Part shown: in pieces, positions 8,763-17,043 of the stretch
Position numbering within the stretch: position 1 is the first letter of the stretch
Layout: every line of letters begins with the position of its first letter
Assembly: GCF_023273855.1 (NCBI RefSeq)
Contig: NZ_CP096884.1
Location: 2,604,001 to 2,668,000, forward strand
Length of the DNA: 64,000 nucleotides
From: Seonamhaeicola sp. ML3
GTDB lineage: Bacteria > Bacteroidota > Bacteroidia > Flavobacteriales > Flavobacteriaceae
Reading direction: 5' to 3'
Translations under genes and position numbers: made by a program
The notes under the pieces: model-generated
Told to the model about the DNA's origin: nothing
The model's database searches: none
What the model saw: the letters and a program-made list of their open reading frames with translations, nothing else

Positions 8763-8833
8763 GTCATTGCGAGGTACGAAGCAATCTATTTAATTTAAAA
8801 AGATTACTTCAGTCGTTCCTCCTTCGTAACGAC
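8763..8833. repeat. GTCATTGCGAGG-type intergenic palindromic repeat
   Basis: The left arm is GTCATTGCGAGGTACGAAGC followed by AATCT. The right arm, read on the other strand, begins GTCGTTACGAAGGAGG and ends AGTAATCT. The arms face each other as an imperfect inverted repeat. A related copy lies at 57449-57533. Such elements are scattered through flavobacterial genomes, usually between genes. Here the right arm encodes the last nine residues and the stop codon of moeB. Confidence 0.8.
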
Positions 8834-9904
8834 ATTAAATTCTTTTAAATAGTTTTTTATTTCTAAAGCACCTTCTTCTATACTGTAACATTTAGTAATG
8901 CCTTGTTCTTTTAAAAAGGCTACAGCTCTTTTACTTCGCGTTCCGGACTGACAGAAAAAGTACTTTTCTTTTTCGTTATTGAATTGTTTAAGATTGGTTT
9001 GTATTGAACTGAGGGGAATATTTTCAACTGACAATCTATCAACTTTAGGTTGTTCATGAGTCTCGCGTACATCAATAAACTGAATACTTTCTTTATTGAC
9101 TATGTTTTGGATGGAAACCAATTCGTTGGTCTCGCAATTTAAATCGAGTGTTCTTTCTGCAAAGGTTGATTGCTGATTTAGGATATCGTTTATAACAGCA
9201 TCATTCCTGTTAATTCTTAAAGTAGATGTTTGATTTGATAAGGAGTTATAGCATAACAATTTACCCGATAATACATCTCCAATTCCTAGAATAAGTTTGG
9301 TAACTTCATTAGCTTGCATGCTACCTATAATACCCGGTAGCACTCCTAGAACTCCTATTTCAGAGCAATTAGGAACGGCGTCCTTTTGAGGTGGGTTAGG
9401 GAACAGGCATCTATAACTTGGTCCGTTATTATAATTGAAGATTGAAACTTGACCTTCAAATTTATAAATCGCTCCAAACACCAATGGTTTATTAGTAATG
9501 ACGCAGGCATCGTTTACCAAATAACGTGTTTCAAAATTATCGGAGCCATCCATAATAATGTCATATTGATTGAATAACTCAAGCGCATTTTGATAGGTAA
9601 GAGCTTCCGGGTAAGCTTTAATTTTAATATCTGAGTTTAAATCTTCCAATCTGGTTTTAGCAGCTTGAGCTTTGTTTTTACCTAACGAGGAAGTTCCAAA
9701 CAACACTTGCCGTTGCAGATTAGATAATTCCACTTTATCAAAATCAATGATACCAATGGTGCCAACACCCGCAGCTGTTAAATACTGTAATATAGGGCAA
9801 CCCAAACCACCAGCTCCAATAACCAATACTTTGGCTTTGGAGAGTTTATCTTGACCCTCTGGACCAATTTCTGATAAAATGATATGTCTGTTATATCTGT
9901 TCAT
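8804..9904 (-). CDS. moeB: MoeB/ThiF-type E1-like adenylyltransferase with rhodanese domain
   Basis: It activates the C-terminal glycine of the sulfur carrier MoaD by adenylation, and the rhodanese domain can hand over sulfur. The 366-residue protein has an N-terminal ATP-binding E1 domain: RYNRHIILSEIG, VLVIGAGGLGCPILQYL, DNFETRYLVND, YRCLFPNPP. Its C-terminal rhodanese domain has the active-site loop CQSGTRSKRAV near residue 318. The zinc-binding CxxC pairs of E. coli MoeB are not evident, as in rhodanese-fused members. The last codons and stop are supplied by an inserted repeat. moaD ends three bases upstream. Confidence 0.93.
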   Translation of the reverse strand: MNRYNRHIILSEIGPEGQDKLSKAKVLVIGAGGLGCPILQYLTAAGVGTIGIIDFDKVELSNLQRQVLFGTSSLGKNKAQAAKTRLEDLNSDIKIKAYPEALTYQNALELFNQYDIIMDGSDNFETRYLVNDACVITNKPLVFGAIYKFEGQVSIFNYNNGPSYRCLFPNPPQKDAVPNCSEIGVLGVLPGIIGSMQANEVTKLILGIGDVLSGKLLCYNSLSNQTSTLRINRNDAVINDILNQQSTFAERTLDLNCETNELVSIQNIVNKESIQFIDVRETHEQPKVDRLSVENIPLSSIQTNLKQFNNEKEKYFFCQSGTRSKRAVAFLKEQGITKCYSIEEGALEIKNYLKEFNVVTKEERLK

Positions 9905-9907
9905 TTT

Positions 9908-10141
9908 TTATCCTCCAGCAAAAGGAGGTAATAATGCAATTTCTAATCCAGTTAATTCAGTTTCCAACGAAACCAATTCTTGATTTTGTGCTATTTGAAA
10001 ATCCTTGTTTTCTAATTGGCCATATTTTGTATTGAGAACTTTCAATAAATCCGAGACTTGACTACCTGCAACTTCTAGAATCTCTTCTTGGGTATTGGTT
10101 ACTTCAACTATTTGTCCAAAATATTTAACCCTTATATGCAT
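9908..10141 (-). CDS. moaD: molybdopterin synthase sulfur carrier subunit MoaD
   Basis: This is a small ubiquitin-fold sulfur carrier ending in PPFAGG. The terminal Gly-Gly is the thiocarboxylation site activated by MoeB and used by MoaE. The ATG at 10141 (MHIRVKYFGQ) gives 77 residues and is preferred over a TTG two codons upstream. The start overlaps the mobA 3' end by 17 bases, suggesting coupled translation. Confidence 0.93.
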   Translation of the reverse strand: MHIRVKYFGQIVEVTNTQEEILEVAGSQVSDLLKVLNTKYGQLENKDFQIAQNQELVSLETELTGLEIALLPPFAGG

Positions 10142-10709
10142 CTTCAATAGTTTTAAGTTCTTCTCTTGTGTTAATATTCATGGTTGTATCATGCTCTTCA
10201 ACCTCCAATGCAACGTTTTTTATTTTCATGGTATTAATAACCCGTCTTAAACGCCGTTCATCATTTTGCAATGCTTTAAAAAATGCTGGTGCGCATTGCT
10301 TTTTATAAAGCGCAATTAAAGGCATGGTCTTTCTATTGCTTTCAATTTGGATGATTTCCGAATCTTCATCAATATTATTAATCAGCTTTTCTAAGATATT
10401 CGTTTTTATTAATGGGATATCACAGCTTAGAATCAAATTATTTTCAGTTCCAGAGGCATTCAAGCCAGAACATATTCCAGCTACGGGACCAGCATCTTTT
10501 ATGTCGTCTTCAACCCTTTTGTATCCAAAAACATCATAATCAGGATTGTCCGAAACAATCAAAATATCATTGACTAAAGGTTTCATCGCTTTGATACTAT
10601 ACTCAACAAAGCTTTTATCATTCAGTTTAATAAAACCTTTGTCTGAGCCCATTCTGGAGCTTTTGCCGCCAGCTAGTATGATTCCTGTTATGTCTTTTTT
10701 GTAAATCAT
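10125..10709 (-). CDS. mobA: molybdenum cofactor guanylyltransferase MobA
   Basis: It transfers GMP from GTP to the molybdenum cofactor to make the bis-MGD form, which the NapA encoded next door needs. The 194-residue protein has the nucleotidyltransferase signature TGIILAGGKSSRMGSDKGFI at residues 8-27, then LIVSDN, DDIKDAGPVAGICSGL and ILSCDIPLI. It overlaps moaD at its 3' end and follows the TSUP gene after one base. Confidence 0.95.
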   Translation of the reverse strand: MIYKKDITGIILAGGKSSRMGSDKGFIKLNDKSFVEYSIKAMKPLVNDILIVSDNPDYDVFGYKRVEDDIKDAGPVAGICSGLNASGTENNLILSCDIPLIKTNILEKLINNIDEDSEIIQIESNRKTMPLIALYKKQCAPAFFKALQNDERRLRRVINTMKIKNVALEVEEHDTTMNINTREELKTIEDAYKG

Positions 10710-10710
10710 T

Positions 10711-11451
10711 TTACGTAAACATTAATTTAGCACAGGCAATGATTAATACAAATGCTAAAATGTACCTTAAGTGTTTGTTATTTATTTTTTTGCTTCCGTA
10801 GTAACCGCCTAAAACACCACCAACTAGAGCAATAGCCACTAATACAAAAGTTGCCATTTCTAATGTAACGCCGCTACTTAACTGACCTACTAGTCCAGAT
10901 GCAGAATTTACCCAAATGAATAGCGCAGAAACAGCGGCAGCTTCTTTCATTTTACCCCAATGGAGCAATAAAATCACTGGACTTAGAATAATACCGCCAC
11001 CAATGCCAATTAATCCGGAAAAGAATCCGATAATACCTCCAACAAGGAGTCCTTGCCAAAGTTTTACTTGTTTTATCGAGTTGCTTTCCTTTCCAAAAAC
11101 ATTCAGCATTTTAAGAATGGCAAATATTAAAAGGACGGCTAGTATCTTTTTATAAACCGAAGCATCTACTTCAATACGACCTCCCAGAAAAGCTAAGGGG
11201 ACGGAAGCAATGGCGAATGATATAAACAACTTTTTATTGAAATATCCTTCCTTATAATAGTAGTAAAACGAAATGCCCGCCACAAACAAATTAAGCAATA
11301 GGGCAGTAGGCTTCATAGTTTCTGGAGCAAATGAAAACAGTGCCATTAATGCTAAATAACCACTAGCACCTCCATGTCCTACACTGGAGTATAAAAACGA
11401 TACAACAGGAAGTATCAGTAAAAAATAATATATGTTCTCAGTTTGCAGCAT
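10711..11451 (-). CDS. TauE/SafE (TSUP) family membrane permease
   Basis: This 246-residue integral membrane protein has about eight hydrophobic segments in two similar halves. Each half carries a Gly-rich TSUP signature: SVGHGGASGYLALMALF near residue 25 and GLIGIGGGIILSPVILL near residue 145. TSUP proteins move sulfur-containing anions or other small anions across the inner membrane. It sits between modE-like and mobA with gaps of zero and one base, so it is co-transcribed with cofactor genes. No ModABC transporter is present here, so molybdate or a sulfur species is a plausible substrate. That is inference. Confidence 0.85.
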   Translation of the reverse strand: MLQTENIYYFLLILPVVSFLYSSVGHGGASGYLALMALFSFAPETMKPTALLLNLFVAGISFYYYYKEGYFNKKLFISFAIASVPLAFLGGRIEVDASVYKKILAVLLIFAILKMLNVFGKESNSIKQVKLWQGLLVGGIIGFFSGLIGIGGGIILSPVILLLHWGKMKEAAAVSALFIWVNSASGLVGQLSSGVTLEMATFVLVAIALVGGVLGGYYGSKKINNKHLRYILAFVLIIACAKLMFT

Positions 11452-11790
11452 TTATAAGCGTTCAATTTTTTGAAGTTGGTCATCTAAAAAGGCCCAACAG
11501 TTTTTATTGATTTCATCGAATGCGCTAATTAAGGAATGGCCATACTCTGTTAATTCGGCACCACCACCACCTTTGCCACCTATACTATTAATGGTTACTG
11601 GTTTTTTAGCCGATTTATTAACCGAATCCAACAATTGCCACGCCTTTTTGTAAGATATATTTAACGATTTTGCAGCTTTAGACAATGAGCCGGTTTCTTG
11701 TATGGCCTTTAGTAAATGAACGCGTCCTTCACCTAACAAAACATTGTTATCAGATTCAATCCAAATACGACTTTTAATTTTGTAACTCAT
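11452..11790 (-). CDS. ModE-type winged-helix DNA-binding protein without molybdate domain
   Basis: The 112 residues match the N-terminal DNA-binding domain of ModE and LysR-like regulators: ESDNNVLLGEGRVHLLKAIQETGSLSKAAKSLNISYKKAWQLLDSVNK, then a Gly-rich wing GGKGGGGAELTEYG. The C-terminal molbindin domains that bind molybdate in E. coli ModE are absent, so molybdate sensing, if any, needs another route. It starts 12 bases after moeA. Autoregulation of the moa operon is likely but unproven. Confidence 0.85.
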   Translation of the reverse strand: MSYKIKSRIWIESDNNVLLGEGRVHLLKAIQETGSLSKAAKSLNISYKKAWQLLDSVNKSAKKPVTINSIGGKGGGGAELTEYGHSLISAFDEINKNCWAFLDDQLQKIERL

Positions 11791-11802
11791 GATCTTGTTT
11801 CT

Positions 11803-12981
11803 TTAAACGGGTAAAACAATAGTTTCTAATGTATCACCAATATTAACTTCAGATATTTCAGCAGGAACAAAAACCAAAGCATTTGACAAAGCAAAAGTCT
11901 GTAACATAGAAGAGTTTTGTCCTTCTAAAAGTTCTACTTCGCCATCATTATAAATCCCCTTTAAAAACTGAGGTCTATCGCCTCTTTTTAAGAATTTTGA
12001 AAGGGATGTTGCCTGAACTCTGGGCAATTCTGTATTGGTTCTATCCATCATATTCTGCAGGGCTATGTATACGTAAACATAAAAGCATGTTAATGCTGCA
12101 GCAGGGTTGCCAGGTAATGCAAAAATGGAAGTATTATCCTTTTTTCCAAAGAATAAAGGCTTTCCTGGTTTTTGCTTCACCTTGTAGAATACCTCTTCAA
12201 CTTGTAATTCGTTTAGAGCTCTACCAACATAATCATAGTCACCTACCGATATCCCGCCAGTAATAAGAACCAAATCATTATTGTTAATTACCGATTTGAG
12301 TAATTCAACGGTCTTTGGATAATCATCGGCAACTTTGTGAAGCGAGATATCATAGAATTTCAAGCTATACAAAACACTTTGTAGCATTTTAGAGTTGCTT
12401 TCATAAATCTGACCATGATGTAATTCTTGTCCGGGCTCAATAAGTTCGTTGCCTGTAGTTACTATAGCAACAGTAGGTTTTTTGTAAACGGAAACTTTTG
12501 TAATACCTAAGGAAGTCAAATATCCAATTCCAGCTGGTGTTAATTTAGTGCTTTTTTTTAGTGCAATATCTCCTTGCTTCACTTGTTCTCCCAAAGGGCG
12601 AATATTTTGCTCCAAATTAATTTGATGTTCAATAGTGATGGTGTCATTATTAGTAATAACCTTTTCCTGCATCATGATAGCATTGGCTGAATCTGGCACT
12701 GGAGCACCTGTAAAAATTCTAACGGCCTCACCCTGGTTTAGAACTGGTTGATGACCATCTCCAGCTTTCACTTCATCAATTAGCTTATAGTTTAAATCAT
12801 CTTGTAAATGCAATGCATATCCGTCCATCGCCGATTGCCTAAAAGGAGGCATGTTAATGGGCGAAATCACATCTTTAGAAAGATAATACCCATTTGCTTT
12901 TTCAATAGCCTTGACATCTTCTTTTGAAAGTGGATTAACATTACTTTTTACTTTAGATAAAGCGTCCTCAATAGAAATCAT
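11803..12981 (-). CDS. moeA: molybdopterin molybdenumtransferase MoeA
   Basis: MoeA inserts molybdenum into adenylylated molybdopterin. Landmarks are MPPFRQSAMDGYAL, VRIFTGAPVPDSANAIMMQE, VAIVTTGNELIEPG, LITGGISVGDYDYVGRAL, KQKPGKPLFFG and ALPGNPAAALTCF. The frame allows an ATG at 13002 (399 residues), but the -7 element TATATTTG ends two bases upstream of it, so a transcript would probably begin at or past that codon. The ATG at 12981 (MISIEDALSK, 392 residues) matches the usual MoeA beginning and is preferred. It is the first gene of a ten-gene minus-strand operon reaching moaA. Confidence 0.93.
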   Translation of the reverse strand: MISIEDALSKVKSNVNPLSKEDVKAIEKANGYYLSKDVISPINMPPFRQSAMDGYALHLQDDLNYKLIDEVKAGDGHQPVLNQGEAVRIFTGAPVPDSANAIMMQEKVITNNDTITIEHQINLEQNIRPLGEQVKQGDIALKKSTKLTPAGIGYLTSLGITKVSVYKKPTVAIVTTGNELIEPGQELHHGQIYESNSKMLQSVLYSLKFYDISLHKVADDYPKTVELLKSVINNNDLVLITGGISVGDYDYVGRALNELQVEEVFYKVKQKPGKPLFFGKKDNTSIFALPGNPAAALTCFYVYVYIALQNMMDRTNTELPRVQATSLSKFLKRGDRPQFLKGIYNDGEVELLEGQNSSMLQTFALSNALVFVPAEISEVNIGDTLETIVLPV

Positions 12982-13003
12982 ATTTTTTTTCGTTATATCC
13001 ATA

Positions 13004-13011
13004 CAAATATA
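13004..13011 (-). promoter_or_regulatory. -7 promoter element of the moeA-moaA operon
   Basis: On the minus strand these bases read TATATTTG, an exact match to the Bacteroidota -7 consensus TAnnTTTG. The predicted transcription start is near 12998. This supports the moeA start codon at 12981 and places the FNR-like box (centre 13041.5) about 43 bases upstream of the transcription start. Confidence 0.65.
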
Positions 13012-13034
13012 GCGAAATATAAATTGTCTGAAAT

Positions 13035-13048
13035 ATGACTTATATCAT
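13035..13048. promoter_or_regulatory. FNR-like box between moeA and napD
   Basis: The sequence ATGACTTATATCAT fits TGA(T/C)-N4-ATCA, close to the FNR consensus TTGAT-N4-ATCAA. It stands between divergent operons at a class II activator distance from the moeA -7 element. It is also about 36 bases from a weak -7-like AATAATTG (13070-13077) facing napD. The same 14-base pattern, ATGAnTTnTATCAT, recurs before the porin gene. Confidence 0.6.
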
Positions 13049-13075
13049 TATTCTAGATAATCTATTTAGAATAAT
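13047..13075. promoter_or_regulatory. perfect 9-11-9 inverted repeat before napD
   Basis: ATTATTCTA (13047-13055) and TAGAATAAT (13067-13075) are perfect reverse complements separated by 11 bases. An overlapping 11-base palindrome, TAGATAATCTA, lies at 13054-13064. The element overlaps the presumed napD core promoter, where a repressor or second regulator could act. The ModE-like protein is one candidate binder; this is inference. Confidence 0.45.
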
Positions 13076-13090
13076 TGTAAATAAATAAAA

Positions 13091-13129
13091 CCTGACAAAA
13101 GTCAGTTTTTTTCCTGCGGTAATACAGGA
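13091..13129 (+). promoter_or_regulatory. two small hairpins in the napD leader
   Basis: CTGAC-AAAA-GTCAG (13092-13105) is followed by seven T. Then TCCTG-N8-CAGGA (13112-13129) ends five bases before the napD ATG. The first has the form of a short intrinsic terminator, with flanking A and T that extend the stem around a bulge. It lies upstream of the genes it would control, so attenuation is possible. The stems are short. Confidence 0.35.
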
Positions 13130-13134
13130 CTTTT

Positions 13135-13398
13135 ATGTCTGAAATAAAAATATTGGAGATGCCGATAAAAAGTTATTTAGCTCATCCTCAGGATGGAAAG
13201 AAGGAATCATTAATAAATGCAATTTCGCAACTGGCTAACTGTGAGGTGATTCCTGCTGAAAACAAAGACGTACTCATAGTCGTTACCGATACCAACAACA
13301 AAGCAGAAGACGAACAATTAAAAGAAAAGATAGAAGCTCTGGACAGTTTAAAGTTACTGGCAATGGTTTCAGGATTTAACACACCAAAAAACAATTAA
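13135..13398 (+). CDS. napD: NapD-like nitrate reductase maturation chaperone
   Basis: This 87-residue soluble protein is followed by napA after three bases. NapD proteins are small ferredoxin-fold chaperones that bind the NapA Tat signal peptide before export. The pattern ISQLANCEVIPAENKDVLIVVTDTNN followed by LKEKIEALDSLKLLAMVSGF matches the NapD layout (xxPGVEV...GKLVVxxE...I..LPGVLSAxxVYH) in order and length, though identity is low. The position first in the nap operon supports the call. Confidence 0.65.
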   Translation: MSEIKILEMPIKSYLAHPQDGKKESLINAISQLANCEVIPAENKDVLIVVTDTNNKAEDEQLKEKIEALDSLKLLAMVSGFNTPKNN

Positions 13399-13401
13399 CT
13401 T

Positions 13402-15726
13402 ATGTATACCTCTTTAACAAACAGAAGAAGTTTTATTAAAAAAATGGCAGCAGCGGCAGCGATGACTGCAGCAGCAACCATGTTTCCGGGTATTGTTTTT
13501 GCAAAGGAACAAGAGGCTGGAATTCCTAACGGAAATTTAGATTGGAAAAAAGGACCTTGTCGTTTTTGCGGTGTGGGTTGCGGTATTTTAGTTGGTGTTG
13601 AAAATGGTAAAGCTGTAGCTGTAAAAGGTGATCCAAATTCTTCAGTTAATAAAGGATTGCTTTGTGTAAAAGGATATCATCAAACAATGTGTATTCAAGC
13701 CAAAGACAGATTAGAACATGCTTTGGTGAAAAAGAATGGGACTTATGTTAAAACACCATTAAATGAGGCTCTGGATTTAGTAGCCAGCAAAATGAAAGAA
13801 ACCATAGAAAAACATGGTAAAGATTCTGTAGCTATGTACACGTCTGGGCAATCTACAATTCCTGAAGGTTATGTAGCGTCAAAATTAATGAAAGGTGCTA
13901 TCGGTACTAATAATTTAGATTGTAATGCCCGTTTATGTATGGCAAGTGCTGTGGCTGGTTTCTTAACAACTTTTGGGGCGGATGAACCTATGGGGTGTTA
14001 TGAAGATTTTGATTATGCCGATTACTACGTGACTTGGGGAAATAATATGGCAGAAATGCACCCGGTATTATTCTCAAGAATGTTAGAACAAAAAAATAAA
14101 AGAGGCGCTAAAATAATAGACTTTGCAACAAGAACATCACGTTCTAGTGCAGCTTCTGATAAATCCATTCTATTCGAACCTCAAACCGATTTAGCAGTTG
14201 GTAATGCTATTTGTTATGAAATAATAAAAAATGGATGGGTAAATAAAACTTTTGTAGAAAAGCACTGTAACTTAAGTAAGGGTCTTACTAACATGGGATA
14301 CGGTTTAGAGGATAAATATAGTTTTACCGACAAACCAGAAAAAATAAATTTTGAGGAGTATAAGGCATTTTTAGAGGATTATACCCCAGAAAAAGTAGCG
14401 AAAATTTCCAGAGTATCTGTAAAGGATATTAAGTACTTGGCATCAATTTTTGGGGATCCCAATAAAAAAGTAATGTCGCTTTGGTGTATGGGTGTCAACC
14501 AACATACCAGAGGAACATGGATGAATAATATTATTTATAACATCCACCTGTTAACAGGTAAAATTTCACAACCAGGTAATGGTCCTTTTTCTTTAACGGG
14601 ACAACCTTCAGCTTGTGGAACGGCCCGTGAAGTGGGTACTTTTACGCATAAATTACCAAAAGGTGTGGTAATGAATCCTAAGCATAGAGAATTAGCTGCA
14701 AAAATTTGGAAAGTGCCAGTAGAGAGAATTCCTGCTAAACCAACCTATCATACTACTGAAATGTTTAGAGCGGTAGATAGAGGCGATATTAAGTTCATTT
14801 GGACTCAAGTAGTGAATCCATTAGTGTCTCTGCCAAGAACCAGTAGATTCCGTCCTGGAATGGAAAAAGATTCTTGTTTTGTAGTTGTTTCGGATGTGTT
14901 CCCAACACCAACAACAGATGTGGCCGATGTTATTTTACCAGCATCATGGCATATTGAAAAATCTGGTTTATATGGAAATTCAGAACGCCGTACACAACAT
15001 TGGGATAAAATGATTGAAGGTCCTGGAGAAACCACACCAGATGCGTGGATGACCATTCAAGTTGCTAAACGCATGGGCTATGGTGATTTGTTTCCTTATT
15101 CTGAAGAAAACCACGTTGAAGAGATATACAACGAATACCGTCAGTTCCATGAAGGTAAAAAACATGGTATGGCTCCACTAGAAGTTCTTAAAAAAGAGTC
15201 TGGAGTAATTTGGCCTTATGTAGATGGAAAATCAACACAATGGCGATTTAATGCAAAGTTTGATCCTGCTTGTAGTAACGGAGAAGATTTTCATTTCTAC
15301 GGTAAACCTGATGGAAAGGCAGTAATCTGGCAGCGTCCTTATGAGCCAGCTGCAGAATCACCAGATGAAGAGTATCCGTTCTGGTTAAATACAGGTCGTG
15401 TCATAGAGCACTGGCATACGGGTTCCATGACACGTAGAATCCCTGTTTTGCATAAAGCGATGCCTCATAGTTATGTAGAGTTTCATCCAAAAGATGCTAA
15501 AGCTTTAGGTATTAGAAATGGAGAAAAGGTAAAAGTATCTTCAAGACGCGGATCTTGTGTGTTGCCAGCTTCTATAAACGAAAGAGGTTTGCCAACACAA
15601 GGACAGGTTTTTGTACCGTTCTTTGATGAAAACATGCTGATTAATGACGTGACTTTGGATGCTTTTTGTCCAATTTCAAAAGAACCTGACTTTAAAAAAT
15701 GTGCTGTTAAAATAGAAAAAGCATAG
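13402..15726 (+). CDS. napA: periplasmic nitrate reductase catalytic subunit NapA
   Basis: It reduces nitrate to nitrite in the periplasm with a bis-MGD molybdenum centre and one [4Fe-4S] cluster. The 774-residue precursor starts with a Tat signal ([14 protein letters not shown]...MFPGIVFA). Cluster ligands are CRFCGVGC (53, 56, 60) and Cys88. Lys90 lies in the next loop, as in the electron-relay lysine of the family. The Mo-ligand region [16 protein letters not shown] has its Cys near 179. [20 protein letters not shown] and [16 protein letters not shown] are typical of NapA/Nas. It is a little shorter than E. coli NapA. Confidence 0.95.
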   Translation: MYTSLTNRRSFIKKMAAAAAMTAAATMFPGIVFAKEQEAGIPNGNLDWKKGPCRFCGVGCGILVGVENGKAVAVKGDPNSSVNKGLLCVKGYHQTMCIQAKDRLEHALVKKNGTYVKTPLNEALDLVASKMKETIEKHGKDSVAMYTSGQSTIPEGYVASKLMKGAIGTNNLDCNARLCMASAVAGFLTTFGADEPMGCYEDFDYADYYVTWGNNMAEMHPVLFSRMLEQKNKRGAKIIDFATRTSRSSAASDKSILFEPQTDLAVGNAICYEIIKNGWVNKTFVEKHCNLSKGLTNMGYGLEDKYSFTDKPEKINFEEYKAFLEDYTPEKVAKISRVSVKDIKYLASIFGDPNKKVMSLWCMGVNQHTRGTWMNNIIYNIHLLTGKISQPGNGPFSLTGQPSACGTAREVGTFTHKLPKGVVMNPKHRELAAKIWKVPVERIPAKPTYHTTEMFRAVDRGDIKFIWTQVVNPLVSLPRTSRFRPGMEKDSCFVVVSDVFPTPTTDVADVILPASWHIEKSGLYGNSERRTQHWDKMIEGPGETTPDAWMTIQVAKRMGYGDLFPYSEENHVEEIYNEYRQFHEGKKHGMAPLEVLKKESGVIWPYVDGKSTQWRFNAKFDPACSNGEDFHFYGKPDGKAVIWQRPYEPAAESPDEEYPFWLNTGRVIEHWHTGSMTRRIPVLHKAMPHSYVEFHPKDAKALGIRNGEKVKVSSRRGSCVLPASINERGLPTQGQVFVPFFDENMLINDVTLDAFCPISKEPDFKKCAVKIEKA

Positions 15727-15729
15727 GTT

Positions 15730-16425
15730 ATGAAAAAACGACTGGGTATCATTTCATTATTTATTATTCTATTTATTGCGTTTATCGCCGTTTGGAATTT
15801 TAGCTATCAAATTGGAAAAGAAGAAGCTTATATTCCCTTTGAAAGAAGTACAGAAGTGTCTTCAATTATTCCATCAGAGAAAGGGGTTTTTAAGCGGTCT
15901 GAACATGCGTTAGACTACGCTAATATGCCCGTAGACGAAAATCATCAAAGATCTTTGAAAAATTATTATGATAACAGAGCTTATCATGGGGCACCACCAA
16001 GTATTCCGCACCCTATAAAAGATGAAATGACTATTGGGGCAAATACTTGTTTAAAATGCCATGAAAATGGTGGTTTTACTGAAAAATTTAATGCTTACGC
16101 GCCTGTAGTGCCGCATCCGGAATTGGTTAATTGTAGGCAATGTCATGTGCCAACAAATGCGAGTGGGGTATTTAAACCTTTTGAGCATAGAAGTGTTGTA
16201 GCGCCCCAAGCAGGAATTAATAATGCCTTGGCCGGAAGCCCACCAATTATTCCGCATCAAATTCAGATGCACGAAAATTGTTTGTCTTGTCATGCCGGGC
16301 CAAGTGCGCCAAAAGAAATTAGGGTAACGCATCCAGAGCGGATCAATTGTAGACAATGTCATGTTCCGAACAATAAAGAAATGACCGATATAGGAACCTT
16401 TAAAAGAGCCATTAGCAATGAATAA
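15730..16425 (+). CDS. napB: NapB-like cytochrome c with internal duplication, four hemes
   Basis: NapB passes electrons to NapA and usually binds two c hemes. This 231-residue protein has an N-terminal membrane or signal segment and two tandem NapB-like halves. Half one is PPSIPHPI...CLKCH...PHPELVNCRQCHVPTN. Half two is PPIIPHQI...CLSCH...THPERINCRQCHVPNN. The four CxxCH motifs predict four hemes. The repeated PPxIPH and CRQCHVP(T/N)N wording shows that it arose by duplication. It starts three bases after napA, and its end overlaps the next gene by eight bases. Confidence 0.88.
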   Translation: MKKRLGIISLFIILFIAFIAVWNFSYQIGKEEAYIPFERSTEVSSIIPSEKGVFKRSEHALDYANMPVDENHQRSLKNYYDNRAYHGAPPSIPHPIKDEMTIGANTCLKCHENGGFTEKFNAYAPVVPHPELVNCRQCHVPTNASGVFKPFEHRSVVAPQAGINNALAGSPPIIPHQIQMHENCLSCHAGPSAPKEIRVTHPERINCRQCHVPNNKEMTDIGTFKRAISNE

Positions 16426-17041
16426 TCATAGTATGCATAGAGTCGTTTGTATTTCGTTTATAGTGCTTTTGTTCTTTTCATGTAAACATGGAGAAGGAGA
16501 GTACCACGGTGTAACAGACAAAATCAAAGCTGAAAGCGAGAATTATCATGGTATATCCTTGTCTTCTGAAGCTTATTTGGAAGGTGTTGAAACCATGGAG
16601 ATTACAGAAGGAGAGCATACCTTTTTAATCCCCGAAAGAAAGCGTCAAATTAAATCATTTGCTTGTACCGAGTGTCATTCTAAACCATTATCGCAACTAC
16701 AAAGTAAGGATGGTAAGAAAGCGCATTGGGATATTAAGTTGCACCATGCCAATGAAAATACCATGAATTGTGCTACTTGTCACGATGGAAATAATATGGA
16801 TAACCTTAAAAGTTTAACAGGTAACAGTATCGATTTTAATAACAGTTATAATTTGTGTAACCAGTGTCATACCAAACAATTTGAGGATTGGAAAGGCGGC
16901 GCACATGGGAAACGCATTGGAGGTTGGGCGCCACCAAGAGCATCCATGACTTGTGTGAATTGTCATAATCCGCACAAACCTCATTTTGAGAAGAGATGGC
17001 CTGCACGGTTTAACACACAAAAAATAAAAGAAAGAGAATAG
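16418..17041 (+). CDS. tetraheme cytochrome c lipoprotein of the nap operon
   Basis: The 207-residue precursor has a lipoprotein signal ending FFSC near residue 22 (counted from the ATG at 16418; an ATG at 16433 is also possible). Four heme motifs follow: CTECH, CATCH, CNQCH and CVNCHNPHKPHF, with several extra His as possible distal ligands. It resembles small multiheme cytochromes of the NapM/NrfB/NrfH sort in layout rather than any one family. It overlaps napB by eight bases and precedes the Fe-S subunit by two. It probably relays electrons between the Fe-S/NrfD module and NapB. Confidence 0.85.
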   Translation: MNNHSMHRVVCISFIVLLFFSCKHGEGEYHGVTDKIKAESENYHGISLSSEAYLEGVETMEITEGEHTFLIPERKRQIKSFACTECHSKPLSQLQSKDGKKAHWDIKLHHANENTMNCATCHDGNNMDNLKSLTGNSIDFNNSYNLCNQCHTKQFEDWKGGAHGKRIGGWAPPRASMTCVNCHNPHKPHFEKRWPARFNTQKIKERE

Positions 17042-17043
17042 GT

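Noticed and set aside
13091-13112. The hairpin with T run as a terminator of the moeA operon or an upstream gene
   Set aside because: moeA is transcribed away from it and no gene ends here, so only a leader role for napD fits.
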